Shown here piece after piece: positions 16,913-25,972 of a stretch of DNA of 64,000 bases; position 1 is the first letter of the stretch, and each line of letters starts with the position of its first letter. The notes beneath the pieces are model-generated. The model did not search any database, had not been told where the DNA came from, and worked only from the letters and a program-made list of their open reading frames with translations. Made by a program: the position numbers and the translations under genes. Source of the stretch: Candidatus Rokuibacteriota bacterium (lineage in GTDB: Bacteria; Methylomirabilota; Methylomirabilia; Rokubacteriales; CSP1-6); contig QHRW01000015.1 in the NCBI GenBank assembly GCA_003220265.1, positions 1-64,000 of the forward strand, in the 5' to 3' direction.

Positions 16913-17843
16913 GCGCCAGGACCCGCAGCGGCGAGCCGGAGGCGCCCTGGATCTTGAGCGGCGTCACCACCAGCAGCGCCACGCCGACCTTCGCGTCGCC
17001 GAGGGCTTCGAGATTGGCGTTCTCCATGATGTAGATGCCGTGATCCGCCAGCAGCATCATGTGGACGCTGAAGAGCTCCTTGCCGTAGGCGGCCGGGCGC
17101 TTCTCGAACGTCGCCGTGTCGTCGCCGGCCAGCCGGACCTTGTGGTCGATGATCCAGCGCGCCGCGTCCTGGCCGGGCCCCGGCGACTGCTCGCCGAGGA
17201 AGCGCGCGTTGTCCTTGCCGAAGTACTGGCCCCAGCCCGTGCGGATCAGCAGCGAGTCGCCCGGCTTCACCTCCACGCCCTGCGCTTTCGCCGTCTGATC
17301 GAGGTGGGCGCCGGTGATCTCGAAGCCGGGCGGCAGCGGATCGGGGCGGCCGGCGGCGATCTGGCGCGCCACGTCGAGCACGACGGCGCGATTGAGCATG
17401 AGATCCATCGGGAAGGTCTCGATGCCGAGCCCATGCGTGATGCCGCCCGGCGTGGCGGTGGCGGCCACGGCGTCCACGCCGCCGTGCAGCTTCAGGTCGC
17501 GGCCGATGTGGCCGATGGCGTCCAGCGTCGGCGAGCCGTGCTGCCCGCTGAAGTACATGATGTCGGAGGCCCACGACACGCGGCTGCCCGGCACCTGGCC
17601 GAAGATCTCGTACGTCATCCGGTGCGTGCGGTTGAGCGCGAACGAGTAGGGCGGGTTCAGGTTGAGCACCGGCGACTGCTCGTTCCACGTGAACGACAGA
17701 TCGAACACGCGCGCGCCTTTCACCGTGCGCACGAGCTCCTCGATGCTGGGCCGCGGCTGCGCGTCGGCCGCGCCCACCGCCGCCGCGGCGCCGGCCAGCG
17801 CCGCGCCGCCGAGCCACTGCCGTCGGGAGAAGAACTCACTCAT
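16905..17843 (-). CDS. Tat-exported cyclase-family (kynurenine formamidase-like) hydrolase
   Basis: 312 aa. The N-terminus carries a twin-arginine signal (SRRQWLGGAALAG) ending around ADAQ, so it is exported folded. The rest fits the putative cyclase family (PF04199), metal-dependent amidohydrolase-like enzymes including kynurenine formamidase. The family motif HxGTHxDxxxH appears in altered form as GQHGSPTLDAIGH, so Thr/His positions differ from the canonical site. Its start overlaps the histidine-kinase stop (ATGA). The substrate is unknown. Confidence 0.78.
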   Translation of the reverse strand: MSEFFSRRQWLGGAALAGAAAAVGAADAQPRPSIEELVRTVKGARVFDLSFTWNEQSPVLNLNPPYSFALNRTHRMTYEIFGQVPGSRVSWASDIMYFSGQHGSPTLDAIGHIGRDLKLHGGVDAVAATATPGGITHGLGIETFPMDLMLNRAVVLDVARQIAAGRPDPLPPGFEITGAHLDQTAKAQGVEVKPGDSLLIRTGWGQYFGKDNARFLGEQSPGPGQDAARWIIDHKVRLAGDDTATFEKRPAAYGKELFSVHMMLLADHGIYIMENANLEALGDAKVGVALLVVTPLKIQGASGSPLRVLALG

Positions 17844-19864
17844 GGGGCCTCCGTGGGCGTCACCCGCGCGAGCGCCGTGCGCAGGGCTTCGACCGTGTAG
17901 GGCTTGGCGATGACGAAATCGACGGCCCGGCGCTCGTCGTCGTTCATCTCGAGCGCCACCGCCCAGCCGGTGACGAGACCGATGACCAGGCCGGGCCGCT
18001 GCGCGCGCACGGCGCGGGCGACGTCCCAGCCCGTCATGTCGGGCATGCCGAGATCGGTGATGACGACGTCGACGCGCGCGCCCTCGGCCAGGCGCGCGAG
18101 CCCGTCCTTGCCGGTGGCGGCCTGGATCACGCTGTGGCCGTCGTCGGCCAGCGTGTCGGCCAGCGCGTCGCGCACCGCCGCCTCGTCGTCGATGACGAGC
18201 ACGCGCAGCGGCGGCCCCGCCGGCGTCTCCACCGGCGCGCTGGCCGCGGCCGCCAGGGCCTGCGGCAGGCGCATCGTCACCACGGTGCCGCGGCCGTCGT
18301 TGGCGCGCAGGCTCAGCTCGCCGCCGTGGCGCTGCACGATGCCGTGGGCGACGCTGAGGCCGAGCCCGGTGCCCTGCGGGCCCTTGGTCGTGAAGAAGGG
18401 CTCGAAGGCGCGGCGCCGCACCTCGTCGCTCATGCCGACGCCGGTGTCGGTGACCGAGCAGTAGGCCCAGTGATCGGCGGCCCAGGTGGCGATGCGGATG
18501 CGGCCGCTCTCCCGCATGGCGTCGATGGCGTTGAAGAGCAGGTTCATGATCACCTCGCGCAGCGCCGGCGCCTCGCCGGCCACGCGCGGGATCTCGCCGA
18601 GCTCGAGCGCCACGTCGAGGGCGAGGGCGTGCATCTGCGCCTCGTCACGCCAGCGCGGCCGCGTGAGCTCCACCACCTCGCGCACGACCTCGTTCAGGTC
18701 CACCGCCGCCTGCTCGGCCACCGGCTGGGCGGCGGTGAAGCCGAGCACGCGCCGGACCACGTCGGCGGCGTCGAAGGTCGCCCGCTGGATGACCTCCAGC
18801 GGCCGCCGGATCTCGGGCTGTGTCATGCGCGCGAGGAGGAGCTGCGTGCGCCCCGAGATGACGGCCAGGAGATTGTTCACGTGGTGCGCCATGCCCGAGG
18901 CCATCTGGCCCACCGCGCGCAGCGTCTCGCCCTCCACCACGCGCGTCTGCGTGGTGCGCAGGTCCTCCATCGCGCGCCGCAGCCGGTTGGTCGAGAGGTT
19001 GGCTTCCTGCAGCAGCCGCGCGTTGTCGACGGCGTAGGCCACGTGGGTCATCAGCGTGTTGAGGAATTGCAGATCGGTCGGCGTGAACGCGGGCGAGGCG
19101 GGCGCCGAGGCGGCCTTGGCGAGGTTGACCACGCCGATCACCCGGTCCTCCACGCGCACGGGCAGGCACATGAAGGCGCCGGAGCCGTACTTGGCGTCGT
19201 TCGGGCGGGCGAAGCGCGGATCGGTGCTGATGTCCTCCACCAGCACCGCCTCGCCGAGCTGAAGGACCTTGCCGGCCACGCCCTGGCCGACCGGCACCTC
19301 GGCCTGGCCGACGACGCCGTCGGGCAGGCCGCGCCCGGCCACCACCCGCAGCACGCCGCGGTCGTGATCGAGCAGCATGATGGAGCCGATCGTCGCGCGC
19401 ACGGTCCGCATCGTGCGCTCCAGCACCAGCGAGAGCAGGTCTTGCAGCTGCGGGATGCGCGAGGCGAGCTCGACGACCTCGTTGAGCGTGCTCAGCTTGA
19501 AGACCAGGTCCTCCAGCCGCTCGGTGGAGCCGCGCAGGTCGGTGAGCAGGCGCGCGAAGGCGTCGCCGATCTGGCCGATCTCCGTCACGCGCCCGAGGCC
19601 CGGCACTTCCGCGTTGCTCGACTGCGGCACCCCCGAGGCCAGCTTGGCGACCTCGTCGGTGAGCCGCCGCAGCAGCACGAAGCCGAGCACGGCCAGCACC
19701 ACCGCCAGCAGCAGCGCCACCTGCGCCTGGGTCGTGGCGAGCAGGCCGCTCTGGTGCAGCAGCGGCAGCACGCCTAGCAGCGGGAGCACGGCGACGAGCG
19801 CGAAGATGATCGCGGCCGCGCGGCGCAGTCCGACCGTGCGGCTCAGCAGATCGCCGAGCTTCAC
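17840..19864 (-). CDS. Hybrid sensor histidine kinase with GAF and receiver domains
   Basis: 674 aa with the GTG start at 19864, which overlaps the enolase-like stop as GTGA. Order of domains: two transmembrane helices (about 13-35 and 43-63), a linker, a GAF domain (about 150-300), a HisKA helix with the phospho-accepting His in GMAHHVNNLL (about 325), a HATPase domain with NLLFNAIDAM, DTGVGM and GTGLGLS, and a C-terminal receiver (about 560-674) with IDDEAAVRD and the phosphorylated Asp in VVITDLGMPD (about 604). No DNA-binding output domain is attached and no separate regulator lies nearby. Its place inside a metabolic operon suggests it senses or controls that pathway, but this is inference. 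Confidence 0.88.
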   Translation of the reverse strand: MKLGDLLSRTVGLRRAAAIIFALVAVLPLLGVLPLLHQSGLLATTQAQVALLLAVVLAVLGFVLLRRLTDEVAKLASGVPQSSNAEVPGLGRVTEIGQIGDAFARLLTDLRGSTERLEDLVFKLSTLNEVVELASRIPQLQDLLSLVLERTMRTVRATIGSIMLLDHDRGVLRVVAGRGLPDGVVGQAEVPVGQGVAGKVLQLGEAVLVEDISTDPRFARPNDAKYGSGAFMCLPVRVEDRVIGVVNLAKAASAPASPAFTPTDLQFLNTLMTHVAYAVDNARLLQEANLSTNRLRRAMEDLRTTQTRVVEGETLRAVGQMASGMAHHVNNLLAVISGRTQLLLARMTQPEIRRPLEVIQRATFDAADVVRRVLGFTAAQPVAEQAAVDLNEVVREVVELTRPRWRDEAQMHALALDVALELGEIPRVAGEAPALREVIMNLLFNAIDAMRESGRIRIATWAADHWAYCSVTDTGVGMSDEVRRRAFEPFFTTKGPQGTGLGLSVAHGIVQRHGGELSLRANDGRGTVVTMRLPQALAAAASAPVETPAGPPLRVLVIDDEAAVRDALADTLADDGHSVIQAATGKDGLARLAEGARVDVVITDLGMPDMTGWDVARAVRAQRPGLVIGLVTGWAVALEMNDDERRAVDFVIAKPYTVEALRTALARVTPTEAP

Positions 19865-20943
19865 GCGCGGAATCTCGCCAGCGCCTTGCGGTCGAGTCCG
19901 ACCCCGATGCCCGGCCGATCGGGCAGCACGACGTGGCCGTCGACGACGGCGAGCCGGTCGTCGAACAGCTCCTGCCACCAGTCCATGTGCTCGAGCAGTG
20001 TGGCGTGCGAGGCCGCCGCCACGACGTGGCCGGAGACCTCCACGAAGAGATGCGAGGACACCGGCGTGTGATACGCGTCGCAGAGGTCGACGGCGCGCAG
20101 GTAGCCGGTGACGCCGCCCATGCGCTGCAGGTCCGGCATCAGGATGTCGGCGGCCCGCGCGTCGAGGTAGCGCTTCATGCCGACCCAGCCGTACTCCGTC
20201 TCACCGGAGGCGATCGGCGTGTCGAGCGCCGCCGCCACGCGCGCCGCCCCCTCGAGGTCCTCGTAGGGCAGCGGCTCCTCCAGCCAGAAGAGGCCGATCT
20301 CCTCCAGGGCCCGTCCGGTGCGGATAGCCGTGGCCTCGTCCCAGCCCTGGTTGACGTCGGCCAGCAGCTTGACGTCGGGACCGAGCGCCTCCCGCAGCGC
20401 CCGCGCGCGCTCGAGATCCTCGCCCGCGCGCGTCTTGCCCAGGCGCATCTTCATCGCCCGATGGCCGGCCGCCACGAACCGGCGCGCCTCCGCCACCAGC
20501 TCGTCGATCGAGCGATGCAGCCAGAGACCGCTGGAGGCGTAGGCCGGCACGCGGTTGCGCTCGGCGCCGAGAAAGCGCCAGAGCGGCAGGTTGGCGGACT
20601 GCGCGGCGAGATCCCAGCAGGCGGTGTCGAGCGCGCAGAGGGCCATGACCGCCACGCCGGCGTGGCCGAGGAAGTTGAGCGAGCGCCAGGCGCGATCGAA
20701 CAAGGCGCGCGTGGCGGTGGCCTCGGCGCCCTCGTAGATCGGGGCCAGGTCCTCGACCAGCGCCTGCAGCGCGCGGGCGCGCCGCGGACCGAAGGCGAAG
20801 CAGTAGCCGAGGCCGACGGCGCCGCCGCTGGCCTGCATCTCCACCAGCACCGTGTCCACCGAGCGGATGTCGTGGATCGAGGTCTTGAGCGGCTGCGCCA
20901 GCGGCAGGCTGAGGGGATGGACGACCACGCGGTCGATCTTCAT
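19861..20943 (-). CDS. Mandelate racemase/muconate lactonizing enzyme family protein
   Basis: 360 aa, the full length of the enolase superfamily. It has the N-terminal capping domain and a TIM barrel with KMRLG (the KxK/KxR base motif), LADVNQ (first metal ligand), WLEEP (second) and GETE (third), and a late SSHLF His that matches the second acid/base of the mandelate racemase subgroup. It should abstract an alpha proton from a carboxylate substrate such as a sugar acid; which one is not decided by sequence. It is first in a four-gene operon and diverges from the MFS exporter gene 44 bp away. Confidence 0.87.
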   Translation of the reverse strand: MKIDRVVVHPLSLPLAQPLKTSIHDIRSVDTVLVEMQASGGAVGLGYCFAFGPRRARALQALVEDLAPIYEGAEATATRALFDRAWRSLNFLGHAGVAVMALCALDTACWDLAAQSANLPLWRFLGAERNRVPAYASSGLWLHRSIDELVAEARRFVAAGHRAMKMRLGKTRAGEDLERARALREALGPDVKLLADVNQGWDEATAIRTGRALEEIGLFWLEEPLPYEDLEGAARVAAALDTPIASGETEYGWVGMKRYLDARAADILMPDLQRMGGVTGYLRAVDLCDAYHTPVSSHLFVEVSGHVVAAASHATLLEHMDWWQELFDDRLAVVDGHVVLPDRPGIGVGLDRKALARFRA

Positions 20944-20987
20944 CGGTGGCCCGCCTGGTTCATGGTCCGGCTATTCTACGGCAGCCC

Positions 20988-22193
20988 ATGACCTTTCCGA
21001 GCGGCCTCCGCGCGCTGAACCACACCGCCTTCCGACGGTTCTTCCTGGCCCAGTGGGTGGCGCTCGTGTGCGGCTGGATGCACACGGTGTCCCAGTCGTG
21101 GCTGGTCCTCACGCTCACCGACTCGCCGCTGCGGCTGGGCCTCCTCGGCACGCTCCAGTTCGCGCCGATCCTGCTCTTCTCGATCTTCACGGGCGCCGTC
21201 GCCGACCGCGTCCCCAAGCGCCGCCTGCTGATGGCCACGCAGGTGACGCTTGCCGCGCTGGCGCTGGTGCTGGCCGCGCTCGTGCTGTCGAAGTCCGTGC
21301 GCTACTGGCACGTCGCGGTCGTCGCCGTATTGGCCGGGCTCGCCCAGACCTTCGATGGGCCGGCGCGCCAGTCGTTCATGGCCGAGATGGTCGGCAAGGC
21401 CGACCTCGTCAACGCCGTCGCGCTCAACTCCGCCGCGTTCAACAGCGCGCGCATCGTGGGGCCGGCGCTCGCCGGCATGCTCATCGGCCGCTTCGGCGTG
21501 GTGCCCTCGTTCGTGATCAACGCGGCGGGCCTGCTCGGCGTCGTGCTGGCGCTCGCCACCCTGCCGGAGCGCGCGCGGGCCGCGCCCCGCGGGACGACCA
21601 TGCTGCAGGAGATCGGCGAGGGGGTGCGTTACGCGGCGCGCACGCCGGTGATCCGGCTGGTGCTCGGATTGCTGTTCGTGGTCAGCATCACCGTCTTCAA
21701 CTTCACCGTGTACGTGCCGCTGCTCGCGCGCCACGTCCTGGGCCTGGGCCCCGAGGGCTTCGGCTTCCTCATGGCCGCGCTCGGTATGGGGGCGGTGGCG
21801 GGCGCGCTCACCGTCGGCTTTCTGCGCGCGCCGGAGCCGCCGCTGGCGGTGATGCTCACCGCGGCGACCATCGCGCTCGGCGGGCTCCTGTCGCTGTCGG
21901 CCGCGCGCCACGTCGCCGTCGCCGTCCTGCTGCTGTTCGTGACGGGCTTCTTCGGGCTGATCCTGGTGGCCTCGTGCAATACGCGCCTGCAGCTCACCGC
22001 TCCCGACGAGCTGCGCGGCCGCGTGATGAGCCTCTACACGCTCGTGTGGGGCGGCGTCTTCCCGATCGGCGCCTTCTCCGTGGGCGCGATCTCCGAGGTC
22101 TGGGGCGTGTCCACCGCGTTCTTCGTCCAGGGCACCGCCGGCTTCACCGGCCTCGCGCTCCTGGTGCTCTGGTGGCGGCGACGCTCGGCATGA
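20988..22193 (+). CDS. MFS transporter (EntS/MFS_3-like)
   Basis: 401 aa from the ATG at 20988. About twelve hydrophobic helices are visible. The segment after the second helix (FTGAVADRVPKRRLLM) is the MFS loop 2-3 motif, and the N-terminus 'LNHTAFRRFFLAQWVALVCGW' type start is common in MFS_3 exporters related to enterobactin exporter EntS. The substrate is unknown. Its stop overlaps the next ATG (ATGA), coupling it to the nucleotidyltransferase gene, which might indicate a shared resistance or export function. Confidence 0.85.
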   Translation: MTFPSGLRALNHTAFRRFFLAQWVALVCGWMHTVSQSWLVLTLTDSPLRLGLLGTLQFAPILLFSIFTGAVADRVPKRRLLMATQVTLAALALVLAALVLSKSVRYWHVAVVAVLAGLAQTFDGPARQSFMAEMVGKADLVNAVALNSAAFNSARIVGPALAGMLIGRFGVVPSFVINAAGLLGVVLALATLPERARAAPRGTTMLQEIGEGVRYAARTPVIRLVLGLLFVVSITVFNFTVYVPLLARHVLGLGPEGFGFLMAALGMGAVAGALTVGFLRAPEPPLAVMLTAATIALGGLLSLSAARHVAVAVLLLFVTGFFGLILVASCNTRLQLTAPDELRGRVMSLYTLVWGGVFPIGAFSVGAISEVWGVSTAFFVQGTAGFTGLALLVLWWRRRSA

Positions 22194-22972
22194 CGATGCC
22201 GCCCCCGGAGGTCGACGCGCTGCTGCGGGCGCTGCTGTCGGGCGCGCAGGCGATCCTCGGGAGCCGTCTCGTCGGCTTCTATCTCGACGGCTCGCTGGCC
22301 ATTGGCGATTTCGACCCCCGCTCGAGCGACATCGACTTCGTCGTGGTCATCACGGAGGAGATGCCGGACGACGTGTTCCGCGCGCTCAGGGCGCTGCACG
22401 AGCGGCTTGCGCGGGAGCCCTCGAGGTGGGGGCGGGAGCTGGAGGGCTCGTACATCACGCGCGCGGCGCTCGGTGGCCGCGATCCGTGGCCGGCGGCGCA
22501 TCCTTATATCGATCGCGGGAGCGGCCTGGAGATGATCCGCCCGGAGCCGGGTTACTGGGTCATCCATCGCCACGTGCTGCGCGAGCACGGCGTCGCGCTG
22601 GTCGGGCCCGCGCCCTGCACGCTCATCGCGCCCGTCGCGCCGGCCGACTTGCGTGAGGCCGTGGAGGGGATCCTGCGCGAGTGGTGGCGGCCGATGCTCG
22701 AGGGCTCCGCGCGACTGCGGAGCGGCTTCTATCGGTGCTACGCCGTGCTCACGATGGTCCGGATGCTCTACACGCTCGAGCACGGCACGATCGTGACGAA
22801 GCCCACGGCCGCACGCTGGGCTCTCGACACGCTCGACCCCCGCTGGCGCCCCCTCGTCCAGAACGCGCTGGCCTGGTCCCGCGACACGCCGCCCGACATC
22901 GACGAGACCATCGCCCTCATTCGCGAGACCGTCCGCCGCGCCGGGGTCAGCAGTTCAGGTACTTCGGGCTGA
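22190..22972 (+). CDS. AadA-like nucleotidyltransferase with DUF4111-type C-domain
   Basis: 260 aa. The N-terminal half has the polymerase-beta fold signature GSLAIGDFDPRSSDIDFVVV, with GS and the D-x-D metal ligands. The C-terminal half has the helical region found in aminoglycoside 3''-adenylyltransferases (FYRCYAVLTMVRMLYTLEHG, TKPTAARWAL). It may adenylylate a small molecule; whether this is an antibiotic cannot be told, and environmental homologues often have unknown substrates. It is translationally coupled to the MFS gene, and its 3' end overlaps the convergent cupin gene by 26 bp. Confidence 0.78.
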   Translation: MTMPPPEVDALLRALLSGAQAILGSRLVGFYLDGSLAIGDFDPRSSDIDFVVVITEEMPDDVFRALRALHERLAREPSRWGRELEGSYITRAALGGRDPWPAAHPYIDRGSGLEMIRPEPGYWVIHRHVLREHGVALVGPAPCTLIAPVAPADLREAVEGILREWWRPMLEGSARLRSGFYRCYAVLTMVRMLYTLEHGTIVTKPTAARWALDTLDPRWRPLVQNALAWSRDTPPDIDETIALIRETVRRAGVSSSGTSG

Positions 22973-23495
22973 CGAGCGGCTTCTCGGTGCCGTCGTCCGA
23001 CCACGTGCGGCGCTTGAGGCCGGCGAGGTCGCGGCCGTACACGTGGATCTCCACGGTGTCGCGCTGCGTGGGGTTGTGCATCGCGTGGATCTCGTCGCCC
23101 GGCGTCAGGCGCGAGATGGCGCCCGGCCCGTGGCGCGTCACGCCGAGCTTTTCGAGCTGCGCGCGCTCGCCGCCCATCTGCGTGATGCGGTAGCGCGTCT
23201 CCTCGATCTCGTTGTCGATCACGCCGATCACGCCCCACGTCTCGTGGTTGTGGGCGCCGGCGCGATCGCCGGGGCGCCAGATGACGGCGGTCACGTTGAA
23301 CTGCGGCGCGCGGTGGAGCATGTAGCGGCCGCGCTGGCCGTCGGGCGAGCGGCGGTACTCGGCCGGGATGGCGTCGGGCTGCTTGACGAGCTCGGCGAGC
23401 AGAGGGACGACGCGCTCGGTGATGACGGTGGCATCGGATTCGGCGCGGGTGATGCGGTCGAGGTCGGCGACGAACTGCGCGAGGGTGTAGGCCAT
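22947..23495 (-). CDS. Cysteine dioxygenase-like cupin
   Basis: 182 aa from the ATG at 23495, with a strong AAGGAGG ribosome binding site; the longer ORF upstream lacks one. The cupin iron site is visible as HNHETWGVIGV plus a later His in VEIHVYGRDL, the pattern of type I cysteine dioxygenase and related thiol dioxygenases. These oxidise a thiol such as cysteine or 3-mercaptopropionate to a sulfinate using Fe(II) and oxygen. It lies 20 nt downstream of the mercaptopyruvate sulfurtransferase gene, consistent with a sulfur-amino-acid degradation operon. Confidence 0.83.
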   Translation of the reverse strand: MAYTLAQFVADLDRITRAESDATVITERVVPLLAELVKQPDAIPAEYRRSPDGQRGRYMLHRAPQFNVTAVIWRPGDRAGAHNHETWGVIGVIDNEIEETRYRITQMGGERAQLEKLGVTRHGPGAISRLTPGDEIHAMHNPTQRDTVEIHVYGRDLAGLKRRTWSDDGTEKPLVSPKYLNC

Positions 23496-23515
23496 GGTCG
23501 GCCTCCTTGGGTGGG

Positions 23516-24352
23516 TCAGGGCTGGATCGGCGTATCCGGCCTGCCTCCCCATTCTGACCACGAACCGTCGTAGACGGCAACGTCACGCCGGCCGGCCAGG
23601 TAGAGCGCCAGCGCCAGCACCGAGGCGGTCACGCCCGAGCCGCACGTGGTCACGACGGGCCGGGCGAGATCGAGGCCGGCCCCCTGCAGGGCCGCGCGCA
23701 GCTCCGCCGGCGCCTTGAGCGTGCCGTCCTCGCGGTAGAGCGTGTCGTACGGCAGGTTCAGGCTGCCCGGGATGTGGCCGCCGCGCAGTCCCGCGCGCGG
23801 CTCGGGCTCCGTGCCCGCGAAGCGTCCCGCGCTGCGCGCGTCGAGCACCTGGGCCGCGCGGCTCGCGAGGTTCGCGCGCATGGCCTCGAGATCGCGCACG
23901 AGCTCGGGACGCGCGGCGGCCTCGAACGGCCGCGCGGCCGGCGCCGGCGTGCCGCTCTCGACCGGGCGCCCCTCCGCGCGCCACTTGCGCAGGCCGCCAT
24001 CCAGCACGGCGACGGCGTCGTGGCCGAAGGCGCGGAACGTCCACCACACGCGCGCCGCGCTGACGACGCCGCGCACGTCGTAGACCACCACGCGATCGCC
24101 GCTGCCGATCCCGAGCGCGCCGACGGCGCGCGCGAACGTCGCGGCGTCGGGCAGCATGTGCGGCAGGCTCGTCGAATGATCGGCGATCGCGTCGATGTCG
24201 AAGAAGACCGCGCCCGGGATGTGCGCCTGCGCGAACTCCGCGCGCGGGTCGCGCTTGAGCTGCGGCATGTGCCAGGAGCCGTCCACCACGCGCAGGTCGG
24301 CCGCGCCCAGCTCCTTGGCCAGCCACTCGGTCGTGACGAGCGGCTCGATCAC
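23516..24352 (-). CDS. sseA: 3-mercaptopyruvate/thiosulfate sulfurtransferase
   Basis: 278 aa with a GTG start overlapping the upstream stop as GTGA. Two rhodanese domains are present: an N-terminal inactive one (about 1-125) with conserved HIPGAVFFDID and a C-terminal catalytic one whose active-site Cys is C237 in the loop CGSGVTA. That loop sequence is typical of mercaptopyruvate sulfurtransferase rather than thiosulfate rhodanese (CRKGVT). It should move sulfane sulfur from 3-mercaptopyruvate to a thiol acceptor. It lies between the four-domain rhodanese gene and the dioxygenase-like gene. Confidence 0.88.
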   Translation of the reverse strand: MIEPLVTTEWLAKELGAADLRVVDGSWHMPQLKRDPRAEFAQAHIPGAVFFDIDAIADHSTSLPHMLPDAATFARAVGALGIGSGDRVVVYDVRGVVSAARVWWTFRAFGHDAVAVLDGGLRKWRAEGRPVESGTPAPAARPFEAAARPELVRDLEAMRANLASRAAQVLDARSAGRFAGTEPEPRAGLRGGHIPGSLNLPYDTLYREDGTLKAPAELRAALQGAGLDLARPVVTTCGSGVTASVLALALYLAGRRDVAVYDGSWSEWGGRPDTPIQP

Positions 24353-25944
24353 CGCGCCCACGAGAGCAGGTCGACTGGGCTCACGCCCTTGTCGTCGAGC
24401 GCCTCTTCCCAGGTGAGGTACGCCTCCATCGCCGGCCGCCCGTGATCGTGCGGCCGCAGCGCGACGTCGTCGGGCGTGTCGGCCAGCTTCGTGGCGCCGC
24501 TCTCGAGCGGGCGCCCGGCCGCGTCCCACGCGCGCGTGCCGCCCTCCAGCACGCGGGCGTCGTAGCCGAGCGAGCGCAGCGTGGCGGCGGCCAGCGTGGA
24601 GGCGCGGCCGTCGCCGCACGTCACCACGATCGGCCGCGCGCGGTCGCGCGCCACCGCGGCGATCGTCGACTCCAGGCGGCTGCAGCAGATCCACGTCGCG
24701 CCCGGCACGTGGCCGCGCCCGTAGGCGTCGCTCGTGTCCACGTCGAGCACGAGCGCGTCGCCGAGGTCGCCGGGCTTCACGCTCGGCGCGGCCGCACGCG
24801 CGGCCTCGTAGCCGAACGGCGCCGGCGCTGGATGGCCGGTCTCCACGCCGCCGCCCGCCTCGGTCCAGGCCGGCAGGCCGCCCGCGAGCACGGCGACGTC
24901 GGGGAAGCCCATGCGCTTGAGCCAGGCCGCGGTCAGCGTCGCGCGCGCGAAGCCGTCGCACGCGAGCACGATGGCGCCGGCGCGCACCGCCACGTACTCG
25001 TCGGTGGCCTGCACCGTCTGGCCGCCGGGCGACCACACGGCGCCGGCGATGTGGCCGGCGCCGTACTCCTCGCGCGTGCGCACGTCGAGCACGTAGACCG
25101 CGCGCTCGTCGCGCCGGGCCAGCAGCGCCTGCAGCTCGGCCGGCGCGAGGAAGCGGACGTTGTCCTCGGCCGCGACGCGCTTGGCCACCAGCGCGGCCGC
25201 CGCGCGGCTGCGCGGCGACACGGCGGGCGTGCCCCGGGTGGCGCCGCGCTCCAGCGTGAGGCCGGCCAGGTCCCACCCCATCGTGCCGTTCTTGAGCGCG
25301 ACGATGGGATTCGGCAGCCCCATTCGGCGCAGCGATTCGGCGCCGATGTAGGAGCGCGTGCGGCCGCCGCAGTGCACGACGATCGTCTGCTCGGGCCGCT
25401 GGACGAGATCGAGGATGCGGAACACGAGCTCGCCGCCCGGCACGCTGATGGCGCCCGGCACGCAGGCCCGGTGATATTCCTCGGGTGTGCGCGAGTCCAC
25501 GATCACCATGTCGTCGCCGCGCGCGATGCGGGCCGCCAGCTCCTTGGGCGCGATCTCCGGCGTCTTCCAGTGGTGCAGGGCCTGCTCGCCGAAGACCTTG
25601 CTGGGCACGTTCACGCCCTGCACGAGCGGCCGTCCGGCCGCGCGCCAGGCGGCGAGACCGCCGTCGAGCACGCGCACGTCGCGATAGCCCATGGCCGCCA
25701 GCGTGGGACGCGCCAGCGCGGCGAGCGCGCCGTCCTCGTCCACGAGCGCGATCGGCACGGCCGGCGACGGCACCAGCGCCGGCAGCCGGAACTCGAGCTC
25801 CCGGCGCGGCAGCATGGTGGTGCGGAAGATGTGCCCGCGCTGGTAGGCCCCACGCTCGCGCAGGTCGAGCACGGCGTGCGGCGTGTCGGAGGCCATCAGG
25901 GCGGCGAGGGCGTCGGGACTCGGGCGCTCGGCGTGGGTCGTCAT
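24349..25944 (-). CDS. Four-domain rhodanese protein
   Basis: 531 aa from the ATG at 25944. Four rhodanese modules of about 125 aa follow each other without a signal peptide. Modules 2, 3 and 4 keep an active-site Cys (IVVHCGGRTRS, IVLACDGFARA, IVVTCGDGRAS). Module 1 has Asp-Glu-Asp where the Cys should be (ALVDEDG), so it is probably structural. Such a chain could pass persulfide sulfur between sites or between protein partners. It heads the operon with the sulfurtransferase and the cupin, pointing to cysteine or thiosulfate sulfur handling. Which sulfur donor it uses is not shown. Confidence 0.85.
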   Translation of the reverse strand: MTTHAERPSPDALAALMASDTPHAVLDLRERGAYQRGHIFRTTMLPRRELEFRLPALVPSPAVPIALVDEDGALAALARPTLAAMGYRDVRVLDGGLAAWRAAGRPLVQGVNVPSKVFGEQALHHWKTPEIAPKELAARIARGDDMVIVDSRTPEEYHRACVPGAISVPGGELVFRILDLVQRPEQTIVVHCGGRTRSYIGAESLRRMGLPNPIVALKNGTMGWDLAGLTLERGATRGTPAVSPRSRAAAALVAKRVAAEDNVRFLAPAELQALLARRDERAVYVLDVRTREEYGAGHIAGAVWSPGGQTVQATDEYVAVRAGAIVLACDGFARATLTAAWLKRMGFPDVAVLAGGLPAWTEAGGGVETGHPAPAPFGYEAARAAAPSVKPGDLGDALVLDVDTSDAYGRGHVPGATWICCSRLESTIAAVARDRARPIVVTCGDGRASTLAAATLRSLGYDARVLEGGTRAWDAAGRPLESGATKLADTPDDVALRPHDHGRPAMEAYLTWEEALDDKGVSPVDLLSWAR

Positions 25945-25972
25945 GGCGCCCCAGCCTACCACCCGCCCGCGC

